Assembly: GCF_900604485.1 (NCBI RefSeq)
Contig: NZ_UWOP01000001.1
Coordinates: 439,001 to 503,000 of the forward strand
From: Enterococcus mediterraneensis
GTDB lineage: Bacteria > Bacillota > Bacilli > Lactobacillales > Enterococcaceae
DNA length: 64,000 bases
Reading direction: 5' to 3'
Position 1 is the first letter of the stretch. Each line of letters opens with the position of its first letter. The translations under genes and the position numbers were made by a program. Below, in pieces: positions 36,992-46,113 of this stretch. A model generated the notes under the pieces. That model worked only from the letters and a program-made list of their open reading frames with translations. It did not search any database and was not told the DNA's origin.

Positions 36992-37624
36992 ATGTTAGAC
37001 GAATATTTTACCATCAAAGAAGACGGTCAAGCGGAGATCGAGATCAAAAAATCCCGCTTTATCTGTACATTGAAACGAGTGGAATCAGAGGAACACGCAA
37101 AAGAATTCATCCAATCGATCAAAAAAGAGCATTGGAAAGCCAACCATAATTGCAGTGCTTTTCTGATCGGCGAAAAAAATGAGATCCAGCGCAGCAGTGA
37201 TGATGGCGAACCCAGCGGAACTGCCGGTGTCCCGATGTTAGAGGTACTCAAAAAAAATAATCTGATCAATGTCGCGGCAGTGGTCACTCGTTACTTCGGC
37301 GGCACCAAATTGGGGGCTGGCGGATTGATCCGCGCATATTCACACGCCGTTTCCAATGGACTGCAAGAAGTCGGTGTCGTGCATGGAAGATTGCAGCAAG
37401 AAGTCCGTGTGACGATTGCGTATCCACTTTTAGGCAAGCTGCAAAATTTTTTAGAAAAACAAGCCATCACGGTTTCCGATACCTCTTTCACCACTGAAGT
37501 CATCGTCAGCTGTATGATCGATGAAAAACAGCTTTCCCACTTTTACGATCAAGTCACTGATCTGTTGAACGGGGCCGTTCAATTTGAAAAAGGCGCAGTT
37601 AGTTACGTAGAGACCTTGATTTAA
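36992..37624 (+). CDS. YigZ/IMPACT family protein
   Basis: A 210-residue protein of the UPF0029/IMPACT family. The signature SSDDGEPSGTAGVPMLEVL and RYFGGTKLGAGGLIRAYSHA are present in the N-terminal domain, and a ferredoxin-like C-terminal domain follows. Relatives bind translation machinery in eukaryotes; the bacterial role is uncertain. ATG at 36992 follows AAAGGAGGCCGCC. Confidence 0.9.
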   Translation: MLDEYFTIKEDGQAEIEIKKSRFICTLKRVESEEHAKEFIQSIKKEHWKANHNCSAFLIGEKNEIQRSSDDGEPSGTAGVPMLEVLKKNNLINVAAVVTRYFGGTKLGAGGLIRAYSHAVSNGLQEVGVVHGRLQQEVRVTIAYPLLGKLQNFLEKQAITVSDTSFTTEVIVSCMIDEKQLSHFYDQVTDLLNGAVQFEKGAVSYVETLI

Positions 37625-37681
37625 AAAAAGACGCTACAAGCAAAATCTGTTGGCAGATCTGCTTAGATAGCGTCTTTTTTT
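37624..37681. terminator. Bidirectional terminator between the yigZ and gntR genes
   Basis: Outer stem AAAAAAAGACGCTA / TAGCGTCTTTTTTT with an inner AGCAAAATCTG / CAGATCTGCT part, between convergent genes. Confidence 0.85.
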
Positions 37682-38384
37682 ATCTTTCTAAATAAAATTC
37701 AAAGCGGTTCCCGACATATTGTGTCCGTACATATTCAAAAGGTGTACCGTCTTCCAGATAAGAAATTTGACGTACCCGCAAGATCGCATCTCCGCGTTTG
37801 ATCTGCAAATATTCCGCGATCTGCTCCGATGCCAGCATCGCTGAAACTGTTTGATTGGCATCGCCGATTTTTGCACCTTTTTCTTCTAATGTTTTATAAA
37901 ATGATTTAGTGATTTCCGCCTTGCTGAATTCATGGATCAATTTTTCCGGGATGCTTGCCACTTCAAAACAAATCGGAAGATCATCGGCATAACGGATCCG
38001 CTCCATCCGCAAAATCGTATCCTCGCTTGTTAAGTGCAGTTTTTCCATTTCCGATGAACTGGGTGCTGTGACAAAATAAGACACGACTTTGCTAGAGGGT
38101 TCTTTCCCTTGTGAAAGCATGATCTCAGTGAAGCTGGTAGTCCCCGACATTTTTTCTTGGACTTTTTGACGGGCTACATATGTCCCGGATCCGATTTTAC
38201 GATCTAAGATTCCTTCGTCTGCTAATGTTTGAATAGCTTGCCGCAATGTCATTCGACTGACACCGAATTGGATCGCCAGCTCTCTTTCAGAAGGCAGTCG
38301 ATCACCGATCCCCCAGACACCTTCTTCGATTTGTCTTTTGATTTGATCATGGATTTGGATATATACTGGCAAATTCTCAGACAT
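37680..38384 (-). CDS. GntR-family regulator, HutC/UTRA subfamily
   Basis: A 234-residue transcription factor. The winged-helix domain is at the N terminus (PVYIQIHDQIKRQIEEGVWG, SERELAIQFGVSRMTLRQAI, KIGSGTYVA), and the UTRA ligand domain follows (ILRMERIRYADDLPICFEVA, RVRQISYLEDGTPFEYVRTQ). This resembles NagR/YvoA-type regulators of amino-sugar use, but the ligand cannot be read from sequence. It is transcribed alone. A perfect palindrome of HutC type lies 42-51 bp upstream of its start. The start has GAGGAGGAATCGG. Confidence 0.9.
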   Translation of the reverse strand: MSENLPVYIQIHDQIKRQIEEGVWGIGDRLPSERELAIQFGVSRMTLRQAIQTLADEGILDRKIGSGTYVARQKVQEKMSGTTSFTEIMLSQGKEPSSKVVSYFVTAPSSSEMEKLHLTSEDTILRMERIRYADDLPICFEVASIPEKLIHEFSKAEITKSFYKTLEEKGAKIGDANQTVSAMLASEQIAEYLQIKRGDAILRVRQISYLEDGTPFEYVRTQYVGNRFEFYLER

Positions 38385-38425
38385 GACCGATTCCTCCTCG
38401 TTACTTCTTAACGAGTATTATAACT

Positions 38426-38435
38426 GGTATATACC
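38426..38435. promoter_or_regulatory. Candidate HutC-type operator of the GntR gene
   Basis: GGTATATACC, a perfect 10-bp palindrome in the context CTGGTATATACCTA. HutC/NagR proteins bind TGGTATANACCA-like sites. It lies in the promoter region and fits autoregulation. Confidence 0.6.
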
Positions 38436-38620
38436 TAAATTAGCAACTAAAAAAACGAAAAATAAGATCCTTACAGAGAATAATCATACTATTTTTCCTC
38501 TATGATATAGAAAAATATTCCGAAAATATCCTATATTTATTGGCGTTAACAGATGAATGGTTTTCTCACCATACATTTTTCGTTGAATCATAGAAATTAT
38601 TTTATGCTTTTTGGTATAGG

Positions 38621-41600
38621 TTATTTGCTGGCGACAGGTTCTTTAAGATGCTTATTGGCAGTGGCCATCATCAGACGGATCCGATTTAATTGATTGACTA
38701 ATGAAACACCGGGATCATAATCGATTGCCGCGATATTTGCTTGCGGGAACCGGCTGCGAAGTTCTTTGATCATTCCTTTGCCCACCACATGATTAGGCAG
38801 ACAGCCAAATGGTTGCAGACAAACGATATTGTCGACACCGCTTTTTAGCAGATCGATCATCTCACCTGTCAAGAACCACCCTTCACCGGTATGATTCCCG
38901 ATAGATAAGATTTGCTCGGCATCTTCTGCTAATTGGTAAATCGAATGGATTCCTGTGAATCGTTTAGACGCACGCAAGGCTTTATCCATCGGTTTTTCGA
39001 CTTGTTCCAACATTTTGATGGCAAATTCAGCCAGCATCTTGCTTTTTTTCGACATTCCCAAGTTTTCGTATTTCCAGATTTGGTTATAGAAAGAATAGCT
39101 TAGAAATCCGGCGATATCCGGAACTACCGCTTCGGCACCTTCTGCCTCTAATAGACGAACGATATCGTTATTAGCGATGGGTGAATATTTCACCAAGATC
39201 TCTCCCACCACGCCGACTTTTGGTTTGACTTGAGAAGATAACGGCACATTATCAAAATCAGCGATGATTTTTTTCATATTATGATTGAATAAAGCAAAAG
39301 AACCATTGCGAACATTTTTCTCGACTTTTGACAGCCATTGTTGATGCAGACTGTCGATTTGTCCTTTTTTCAATTCATAGGGTCGGGTACGATAAACTAC
39401 CCGCTCGAACAGATCACCGTATAAAAAAGCGATCGCCAAGCGTTTAAGTAACGGTAATGTGAATTTAAAGCCCGGATTGGATTCGACACCGGTATTTCCC
39501 ATTGAGATAGAAACCACCGGCACATTGGAAAATCCAGCATCTTTCAACGCTTTGCGCAACAGCGGGATATAATTGGTAGCTCGACAGCCCCCGCCTGTTT
39601 GAGTCATCAGTACACTGGTATTGTTCACGTCGTAAGCGCCGCTTTGAAGCGCTTGGACCAATTGTCCAATAGAAATGATCGCGGGATAACAGGCATCATT
39701 ATTTACAAATTTCAAACCGACATCCACAGCGTTTCGATCTTCTGCCGGCAGACAGACAACATTATAACCTGAAGCTTTCAGCGCACTGTCTACTAAACCG
39801 TTTTGATGGATCGGACTGAGCATCGGCAACAACAGTGTATGTTTTTTTCGCATTTCTTTAGTGAAAATGATTTTTTCCGGTTCTTCTATTACTTTGCCCA
39901 GTTGATGTCCTGACTTATCTCGTTCTTTGACAGCTGCTTTAAGAGAACGCAAGCGGATCCGGATCGCACCCATGTTCGATCCTTCGTCGATTTTCAAGAC
40001 GGTATAGATTTTGCCGTATTGATCCATGATTTCTTCGACTTGATCGGTAGTTACTGCATCTAAACCACAGCCAAAAGAATTTAATTGAACCAGTTCCAGA
40101 TTTTTGGTTTTAGCAGCTACTCGCGCGGCCGCATATAATCGAGAATGATAGACCCATTGATTGACTACTCGCAAATTCCCCACATCACCTAAATGCGAGA
40201 TGCTGTCTTCTGTCAGGACGTGGAATCCTTCTTGAGTAATGATCTCAGCAATACCATGATTGATCTCAGGATCTAAATGATACGGCCGACCGGATAGAAC
40301 GATCCCCCGTTGGTTTGTTTGTTGCAGTAAAGCCAGTGTTTCTTCGCCTTTTTGATGGATATCTTCCTTGAAAGACGCCAATTCCTCATATCCATGACGC
40401 AGCGCCTTATCGACTTCTTCTTTGGAAACTCCGAGATCTTGAAATGTTTGGTATAACACTTCGGAAACTGCCGCTTCGTTTGCCAGATTGAGATACGGAT
40501 TGCGATAGTCCGCACGTTTTTCACGAATCGCGTCTACATTGTTGCGGATGACATCGGGATAACTTTGGACGATGGGACAGTTGAAATGATTGTCCGCGTA
40601 GAGATTTTCTTTTTGTTCAAAGACTACTCCGGGATAAAATACCAGATGGATTCCTCGATCGATCAAGTTTTGGATATGTCCATGAGCAAGTTTCGCGGGA
40701 TAACAGACTGTATCGCTAGGAATCGTTTCGATACCTTTTTCATAAAGCTCTTTGCTGGAGCGGGAAGACAATTCCACCCGAAAACCCAAATCAGTGAAAA
40801 AAGTATGCCACAACGGATAATTTTCATACATATTCAGCACCCGGGGGATTCCGATCACGCCGCGGATCGCGTCTTTTTTTCGAAGGGGACGATAGCCAAA
40901 AAGCTTGCGATATTTATATTCCACCAAATTGATTTTTCGATCTTCTTTTTTGATTTTGATCTGAGCACCACGCTCGCAACGATTACCGGTGATATATTTT
41001 CGACCGTCTGAAAAAATCGTGACTGTCAAAAGACAATTATTTTCACAACGACCGCAATGGGTAAATTCTTTTTCCGCGGCAAACAGGTCTAATTCAGCCA
41101 ACGATAACAGACTGCTTTCTTCGCCGATTTGATAATTTTCCAATGCAATCAATGCGGCACCATACGCACCCATCAATCCCGAAATAGACGGACGCACGAC
41201 TTGCCGACCGCTGATTTCTTCAAAAGCCCGCAAAACGGCCTCATTGTAAAACGTTCCTCCTTGGCATACGATCTTCTCACCGAGTTCTTCTGGGCGTCTG
41301 ACTTTGATTACTTTATACAAAGCATTTTTGATCACTGAATAGGAAAGTCCCGCAGAGATTTCCCCGATCGAAGCACCTTCTTTTTGGACTTGTTTGACCT
41401 TCGAATTCATAAATACAGTACAACGAGAACCCAGATCCACTGGTGCTTTTGCTTGCAGTGCGGCAAGAGCAAATTCTTGGACTTGATAGCCTAACGACTT
41501 AGCGAAGGTTTCAATAAATGAACCGCACCCTGAAGAGCAGGCTTCGTTCAATTGGATAGACGAAAGCGCACCGTCTTTGATCGTCATTGCCTTCATATCT

Positions 41601-42862
41601 TGTCCGCCGATATCCAAAATGAAGTCGACACCTGGTTGAAAATGATCCGCTGCTTTGTAATGAGCCATCGTTTCTACTTCCCCGATATCTACTTTTAACG
41701 CATTCTTGATCAAATGTTCGCCGTATCCGGTGATGGCTGCTTTTCCGATAAAAACGTCTTTCGGTAATTTGCGATAGAGTTTTTTCAATACACCGATCGT
41801 CGTTTCTAATGGTTGCCCTTCGTTATTACCGTAGTAGGAATATAAGATACATCCTTCTTCGTCGATCAGTGTGACTTTTGTGGTTGTGGAACCGGCATCG
41901 ATTCCTAAAAACGCGACACCGTGATGCTGTGTAAGCTGTTTTTCTTTCACAGTCGCTTGAGCATGACGCGCGCGAAAAGCGGCCAATTCCTGTTCATCGG
42001 CAAAAAGCGGCGGCAATGTATGATCGGATTTCAACTTTTCCTGCGTATTTATAGCCAACTTTTCCAACAGCTCATCGATCGTGACAGTGGCTGCATCTTC
42101 AGCGTAAAAGGCCGCCCCCATCGCTACAAACAGTTGTGGATTGTCTGGAAAGACCACATTTTCCGGCAAGATCGCCAGCGTTTCGATAAAGCGTTTCCGC
42201 AATTCTGACATAAAAAACAGCGGTCCGCCAAGAAAAGCGACATTTCCTTTGATTTTTCTTCCTGCTGCTAAACCGGTGATCGTTTGATTGACAACTGCCT
42301 GAAAAATACTTGCTGCAATATCTTCTTTTGCCGCGCCTTCATTGATCAGCGGCTGAACATCGGTCTTGGCAAAAACACCGCAACGAGAGGCAATAGGATA
42401 GATCGTTTGATGATTTTTAGCCAGCTCATTGAGCCCGTTTGCATCTGTCTTCAAGAGTACAGCCATCTGATCGATAAACGCACCAGTTCCTCCAGCGCAG
42501 CTGCCATTCATTCTTTGTTCTAGCGATCCTTCAAAAAACGTGATCTTTGCGTCTTCTCCGCCTAACTCGATCACACAATCCGTTTCTGGTATGATTTCTT
42601 CCACCGTTCGCGTACAAGCGATCACTTCTTGGACAAACGGGACATCCAGTACTTCCGCCAAACCGATTCCACCTGATCCGGTAATTGCAACTGCTAGCGG
42701 TTGTTTGACCACTTCTTGCGCTTCTTTTAAAATTTTTACAGCGGCTTTTTTGATATCTGCATTATGACGCTCGTATTTCGCAAAAATTATTTGATCTTCT
42801 GCGTCCAGCACCACCAATTTAACCGTTGTCGATCCGACATCGATCCCTGCTCGTAAATTCAT
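38621..42862 (-). CDS. Acyl-CoA dehydratase activase-related protein (two ASKHA domains plus HgdB-like domains)
   Basis: A 1413-residue protein. Two BadF/BadG/BcrA/BcrD ATPase domains come first: AGIDVGSTTVKLVVLD at the N terminus with NGSCAGGTGAFIDQMA near 125, and LGIDAGSTTTKVTLIDE near 320 with NEACSSGCGSFIETFA. Then a Cys cluster (CGRCENNCLL), a DUF2229/HgdB-like part (GVIGIPRVLNMYENYPLWHT, SDTVCYPAKLAHGH) and a final segment with GCRATNYIPLLR and LQPFGCLPNHVVGKG. Activases use ATP to inject an electron into an Fe-S partner such as 2-hydroxyacyl-CoA dehydratase. No dehydratase or CoA-transferase gene is nearby, so the substrate is unknown; the cysteines suggest the protein itself carries Fe-S clusters. 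Start at 42862 has AAAGGGTGA. Regulated probably by the divergent TetR protein. Confidence 0.9.
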   Translation of the reverse strand: MNLRAGIDVGSTTVKLVVLDAEDQIIFAKYERHNADIKKAAVKILKEAQEVVKQPLAVAITGSGGIGLAEVLDVPFVQEVIACTRTVEEIIPETDCVIELGGEDAKITFFEGSLEQRMNGSCAGGTGAFIDQMAVLLKTDANGLNELAKNHQTIYPIASRCGVFAKTDVQPLINEGAAKEDIAASIFQAVVNQTITGLAAGRKIKGNVAFLGGPLFFMSELRKRFIETLAILPENVVFPDNPQLFVAMGAAFYAEDAATVTIDELLEKLAINTQEKLKSDHTLPPLFADEQELAAFRARHAQATVKEKQLTQHHGVAFLGIDAGSTTTKVTLIDEEGCILYSYYGNNEGQPLETTIGVLKKLYRKLPKDVFIGKAAITGYGEHLIKNALKVDIGEVETMAHYKAADHFQPGVDFILDIGGQDMKAMTIKDGALSSIQLNEACSSGCGSFIETFAKSLGYQVQEFALAALQAKAPVDLGSRCTVFMNSKVKQVQKEGASIGEISAGLSYSVIKNALYKVIKVRRPEELGEKIVCQGGTFYNEAVLRAFEEISGRQVVRPSISGLMGAYGAALIALENYQIGEESSLLSLAELDLFAAEKEFTHCGRCENNCLLTVTIFSDGRKYITGNRCERGAQIKIKKEDRKINLVEYKYRKLFGYRPLRKKDAIRGVIGIPRVLNMYENYPLWHTFFTDLGFRVELSSRSSKELYEKGIETIPSDTVCYPAKLAHGHIQNLIDRGIHLVFYPGVVFEQKENLYADNHFNCPIVQSYPDVIRNNVDAIREKRADYRNPYLNLANEAAVSEVLYQTFQDLGVSKEEVDKALRHGYEELASFKEDIHQKGEETLALLQQTNQRGIVLSGRPYHLDPEINHGIAEIITQEGFHVLTEDSISHLGDVGNLRVVNQWVYHSRLYAAARVAAKTKNLELVQLNSFGCGLDAVTTDQVEEIMDQYGKIYTVLKIDEGSNMGAIRIRLRSLKAAVKERDKSGHQLGKVIEEPEKIIFTKEMRKKHTLLLPMLSPIHQNGLVDSALKASGYNVVCLPAEDRNAVDVGLKFVNNDACYPAIISIGQLVQALQSGAYDVNNTSVLMTQTGGGCRATNYIPLLRKALKDAGFSNVPVVSISMGNTGVESNPGFKFTLPLLKRLAIAFLYGDLFERVVYRTRPYELKKGQIDSLHQQWLSKVEKNVRNGSFALFNHNMKKIIADFDNVPLSSQVKPKVGVVGEILVKYSPIANNDIVRLLEAEGAEAVVPDIAGFLSYSFYNQIWKYENLGMSKKSKMLAEFAIKMLEQVEKPMDKALRASKRFTGIHSIYQLAEDAEQILSIGNHTGEGWFLTGEMIDLLKSGVDNIVCLQPFGCLPNHVVGKGMIKELRSRFPQANIAAIDYDPGVSLVNQLNRIRLMMATANKHLKEPVASK

Positions 42863-42887
42863 ATTGGTCACCCTTTTTCATAAAAAG

Positions 42888-42921
42888 CAAACACTTTGTT
42901 GATTATCTTACAAAGTGTTTG
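42888..42921. promoter_or_regulatory. 12-bp perfect inverted repeat in the activase/TetR divergent promoter region
   Basis: CAAACACTTTGT (42888-42899) and ACAAAGTGTTTG (42910-42921) with a 10-bp spacer. On the minus strand a promoter TTAACA-17 bp-TAAGAT places its -10 inside the spacer, so a bound dimer would block it. The half-site spacing of two helical turns fits a TetR operator. It could instead fold in RNA, as the minus-strand flank is GCTTTTT. Confidence 0.6.
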
Positions 42922-43040
42922 TTATACTGTTAACAACATTTTAAAGATAAACTATCATGTTTACAACTTACAATATTCCCACGTTTGTGAGATAAACAAC
43001 AAATGGATGTTTTTTGTCGGACAAAAAAGGAGAAATTCCA

Positions 43041-43649
43041 ATGGCTAGAAAAATCGATCTGCGCGTAAAGCGGACAAATAAAATGATCATGGATGCGTTT
43101 ATTAAATTGGTGGAGGAAAAAGGGTATGATCAGGTGACGATCCAAGACATCGCAGACGAAGCAATGATCAACCGCGCTACTTTTTACGCCCACTACAAAG
43201 ATAAGCCGGACCTTTACGAAACGATTTTTACTCAGGCGGTCACTGCATTCACCTCGATCCTTGATTCCTATGAATTACTCAAAAACAACCGCATCAGATT
43301 AAAGGAAATCGAATATTTACTGACGAATATTTACCTTACCATCAAGCAAAATCGCGCTTTTTATTTAACGATCATGGATGGCGCAGTCAATGAATCCTTG
43401 CGAAAAAAAATCGCTGAGATTTTGACGGAAAAGTACGCAGATATCTTTACTCGTTTGAAGATCACGGAAAATGATATAGAGGTACCCCTTGATTTCATTA
43501 TCGAATACATGACGTCGATTTTCTTTGGGACACTCCACTGGTGGCTGACCACCGATTCAGAGATCACGCCGCAACAATTAGCTCCCCTCGTCATCAAACT
43601 TGTCAGCAACGGACATTTGACTGTTTTGGGTATCCAGATCGAAGACTAA
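43041..43649 (+). CDS. TetR/AcrR-family regulator
   Basis: A 202-residue repressor-type protein. The helix-turn-helix region is DQVTIQDIADEAMINRATFY followed by AHYKDKPDLYETIF, the hallmark of the family; the C-terminal domain resembles the TetR_C_7/DhaS group. ATG 43041 is chosen because AAGGAG lies eight bases upstream. It is divergent from the giant activase gene with a large inverted repeat between them, so it is the likely local regulator. The ligand is unknown. Confidence 0.9.
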   Translation: MARKIDLRVKRTNKMIMDAFIKLVEEKGYDQVTIQDIADEAMINRATFYAHYKDKPDLYETIFTQAVTAFTSILDSYELLKNNRIRLKEIEYLLTNIYLTIKQNRAFYLTIMDGAVNESLRKKIAEILTEKYADIFTRLKITENDIEVPLDFIIEYMTSIFFGTLHWWLTTDSEITPQQLAPLVIKLVSNGHLTVLGIQIED

Positions 43650-43653
43650 ACAA

Positions 43654-43692
43654 AAAACCTCTCACTAAGCTAACGCTTTTGAGAGGTTTTCT
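43654..43692. terminator. Bidirectional terminator after the tetR gene
   Basis: AAAACCTCTCA / TGAGAGGTTTT with a roughly 15-base loop, between convergent genes. Confidence 0.85.
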
Positions 43693-43707
43693 TATTGTAA
43701 ATCATTA

Positions 43708-43869
43708 TCAATGATTTTTTGCATGCCATTTGATTGTGTGGCGTGTAGGTCTTTGTTCTTTGACTTTGACTTGGGCTTTTTTGACATCGACTTCTACTTT
43801 GTAACGCTCAGCTTTTACGATATCATAAACTTTTTCAGCAACTTCTGTGATCGTCTCTTTGATTTTCAT
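43708..43869 (-). CDS. Small 53-residue hypothetical protein
   Basis: ATG at 43869, preceded by GGAGGCGTTGGAA, opens a 53-codon frame: KIKETITEVAEKVYDIVKAE, then RYKVEVDVKKAQVKVKEQRP and THTIKW-like basic end (TRHTIKWHAKNH). The N half is an amphipathic helix and the C half is basic. No membrane segment. A possible promoter of its own (TTGCTG-17 bp-TAAGCT) lies just upstream, after the metal ATPase gene. Function unknown. Confidence 0.65.
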   Translation of the reverse strand: MKIKETITEVAEKVYDIVKAERYKVEVDVKKAQVKVKEQRPTRHTIKWHAKNH

Positions 43870-43976
43870 TTCCAACGCCTCCTTGCTTTACTATTAGCTT
43901 ATCGCAAAGCGTTTTTTTCAGCAACTAAAAAGAAAAGGCTGCTGGAAAGCTGTTAAACGGATCACTTGGATCGTTT

Positions 43977-46040
43977 TTAGTATTTCACTTTTAAGCAGCG
44001 CATCGCATTCAAGACCGCCAACAAAGTGACACCTACATCGGCGAAGACTGCCGCTCCCATCGATACAAATCCGACTGCTCCTAGGATCAAGACGATTCCT
44101 TTCACCGCCAGCGCGAAAATAATATTTTGTTTGACAATCCGCAATGTTTTACGTGCCAAACGAATGGCTTGAGCAAGTTTTGTCGAAGCGTCATCCATGA
44201 TCACGACATCAGCAGCTTCGATTGCTGCGTCACTTCCTAAACCGCCCATCGCCACGCCAACATCAGCTGTTGCCAATACCGGTGCATCATTAATACCATC
44301 CCCGACAAAAGCAGTTTTTCCAGTCGTTTTGCCCATGATTGCTTTCAAGTGTTCAACCTTGTCTTCCGGTAATAATTCACTGAAAACGTTTGTTAATCCT
44401 AATTTTTTAGCAACATCATTTCCAATCGTTTGATTGTCTCCAGTCAGCATCACCATTTCTTTTACGCCGGCCTTTTGCAAATCGCTGACAGCTTGCTTGG
44501 CATCTTCTTTGATCTGGTCAGCAATAACCAAATAACCGACAAATCGATGATCGACCGCTACATAAATGACTGTTCCAGGTTCATTGACTGGTGGCAGATC
44601 ATATTCTTCAAACAATTTTCTATTTCCCACAAGAATCTGCTTGCCGTCCACTTCTGCTTGGATACCATGACCGGCGATCTCCCGGATATTGCTGGCAGTC
44701 GGTACTTCTTGAGAATAAAATGCCGTGATGGAGCGCGCGATTGGATGATTGGAAGATTGTTCCGCTGCAGCTGCATAGCGCAAAAACTCATCTTCCGGCA
44801 AATCGGTCGCGATCGTTTGAACGGCAAATCTGCCCTCTGTCAACGTTCCTGTCTTATCAAAAACAACTGTATCGACTTTCGCTAAAATCTCTAAATAATT
44901 GCTGCCTTTGACCAAGATCCCTGCTTTGCTGGCACCGCCGATACCGCCGAAAAAGCTTAAAGGTACAGAGATCACTAATGCACAAGGACATGAAATGACT
45001 AGAAACGTCAATCCGCGATACAACCATTCATGGAAATCTTGTTGGAAGAAAACAGTCGGCACGGCTACTAGCAGTACCGCTAAAATAACGACAGCCGGTG
45101 TATAATAGCGGGCAAATTTAGTGATGAATTTTTCCGCAGGTGCTTTTTGACTGCTGGCATTTTCAACTAAATCAAGGATCCTGCTGACAGTAGATTCACC
45201 AAAGGGTTTAGTAGCTTCGATCACTAGACGTCCTTCTTGGTTGATAGCACCGCTTTGTACCATCTCTTCTTCTTTGACAAACCGCGGGATCGATTCACCT
45301 GTCAATACAGAAACATCGATATACCCGCTTCCTTCTTTGACGATACCGTCTAGCGGGATTTTTTCACCAGGATAAACCGAAAGCAGTGCACCAGGCAAAA
45401 CATCTTCCGGCGCCACCTTTTGTTCGCCTTGAGAGGTTATGATCCTTGCCATATCCGGTTTCACAGCCAGTAATGCCGCAACGCTTTTACGAGAACGGCC
45501 CACAGCATATTCTTGGAAATATTCACCGATTTGATACAACCACATCACTGCTACTGCCTCAGGAAATTCGCCGATCGCTAATGCACCGATCGTGGCGATA
45601 GTCATCAGAAAGTTTTCATCGAAGATCTCTCCATGCAGTATATTCATGACTGCTTTTTTAACAATATCGCCGCCGATCAAAAGATACGCCAGCAAAAATA
45701 AAATGCTCTTTCCGACACCTGACGGCAACACCATCGCTCCGGCAAACAATAACCCGGTCACCCCGATTCGCAGCAATGTCCTTTTTGACTGCTCGTTCGG
45801 TTTGATTTGATCTTGCTTTTGCAGTGGAACCATCTGAACATCCGGCTCCATTTTTTTGATCACTTTTGCCGCTTCTGTTTCGATTTTTTGTTCCGCGTCT
45901 TTTTCGCAGGTAATCGTCATTTTTGTCGTCGCGAAATCCACCGACGCTTGTTTTACTTCCGGCAATTTATTTACCGCCTGCTCGATTTTCATCGCGCAGT
46001 TTGCGCAATCCAGTCCTTGTAACAAATATTTCTTTTCCAT
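43977..46040 (-). CDS. Heavy-metal P1B-type ATPase (Zn/Cd/Pb class)
   Basis: Exports divalent metal ions from the cytoplasm. The 687-residue protein has one N-terminal HMA domain (LQGLDCANCAMKIEQAV, CxxC), then the transmembrane metal site SCPCALVISVPL, the phosphorylation site DKTGTLTEG, the HP pair SSNHPIARS, the hinge GDGINDAPVLATADVG and a final helix with FADVGVTLLAVLNAMR. The CPC plus the late Asp in ADVG marks the P1B-2 (CadA/ZntA) subgroup rather than a copper pump. The ATG at 46040 has GAGGGGGAGAAC upstream. Controlled by a promoter with two ArsR-like palindromes; no regulator gene is adjacent. Confidence 0.93.
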   Translation of the reverse strand: MEKKYLLQGLDCANCAMKIEQAVNKLPEVKQASVDFATTKMTITCEKDAEQKIETEAAKVIKKMEPDVQMVPLQKQDQIKPNEQSKRTLLRIGVTGLLFAGAMVLPSGVGKSILFLLAYLLIGGDIVKKAVMNILHGEIFDENFLMTIATIGALAIGEFPEAVAVMWLYQIGEYFQEYAVGRSRKSVAALLAVKPDMARIITSQGEQKVAPEDVLPGALLSVYPGEKIPLDGIVKEGSGYIDVSVLTGESIPRFVKEEEMVQSGAINQEGRLVIEATKPFGESTVSRILDLVENASSQKAPAEKFITKFARYYTPAVVILAVLLVAVPTVFFQQDFHEWLYRGLTFLVISCPCALVISVPLSFFGGIGGASKAGILVKGSNYLEILAKVDTVVFDKTGTLTEGRFAVQTIATDLPEDEFLRYAAAAEQSSNHPIARSITAFYSQEVPTASNIREIAGHGIQAEVDGKQILVGNRKLFEEYDLPPVNEPGTVIYVAVDHRFVGYLVIADQIKEDAKQAVSDLQKAGVKEMVMLTGDNQTIGNDVAKKLGLTNVFSELLPEDKVEHLKAIMGKTTGKTAFVGDGINDAPVLATADVGVAMGGLGSDAAIEAADVVIMDDASTKLAQAIRLARKTLRIVKQNIIFALAVKGIVLILGAVGFVSMGAAVFADVGVTLLAVLNAMRCLKVKY

Positions 46041-46065
46041 TAGTTCTCCCCCTCTCGCAAAACAT

Positions 46066-46113
46066 ATGAACGACCTTTCATTTGTAATCATTATACATGA
46101 GTACTCTTTCATG
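46066..46113 (-). promoter_or_regulatory. Double ArsR/CzrA-like operator of the metal ATPase gene
   Basis: Two imperfect palindromes of the form ATGAR-N6-TTCAT, at 46066-46081 and 46097-46112, spaced 31 bp (about three helical turns). The first sits around the transcription start and the second between the -35 and -10 elements. CzrA-type zinc sensors recognise TGAA-N6-TTCA palindromes. Confidence 0.6.

Noticed and set aside
36992..37624. Possible pseudogene or frameshift near yigZ
   Set aside because: The reading frame and family motifs are intact end to end.
38560..38620. Weak hairpin (ATGG...CCAT) after the activase gene as terminator
   Set aside because: Only four to five pairs and no T run; not supportable.
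40565..41011. 148-codon antisense frame in the activase gene
   Set aside because: Shadow of the activase coding sequence, without a start signal.
43711..43956. 81-codon plus-strand frame after the tetR gene
   Set aside because: It is the antisense shadow of the 53-residue minus-strand gene, which has the ribosome site and coding-like composition.
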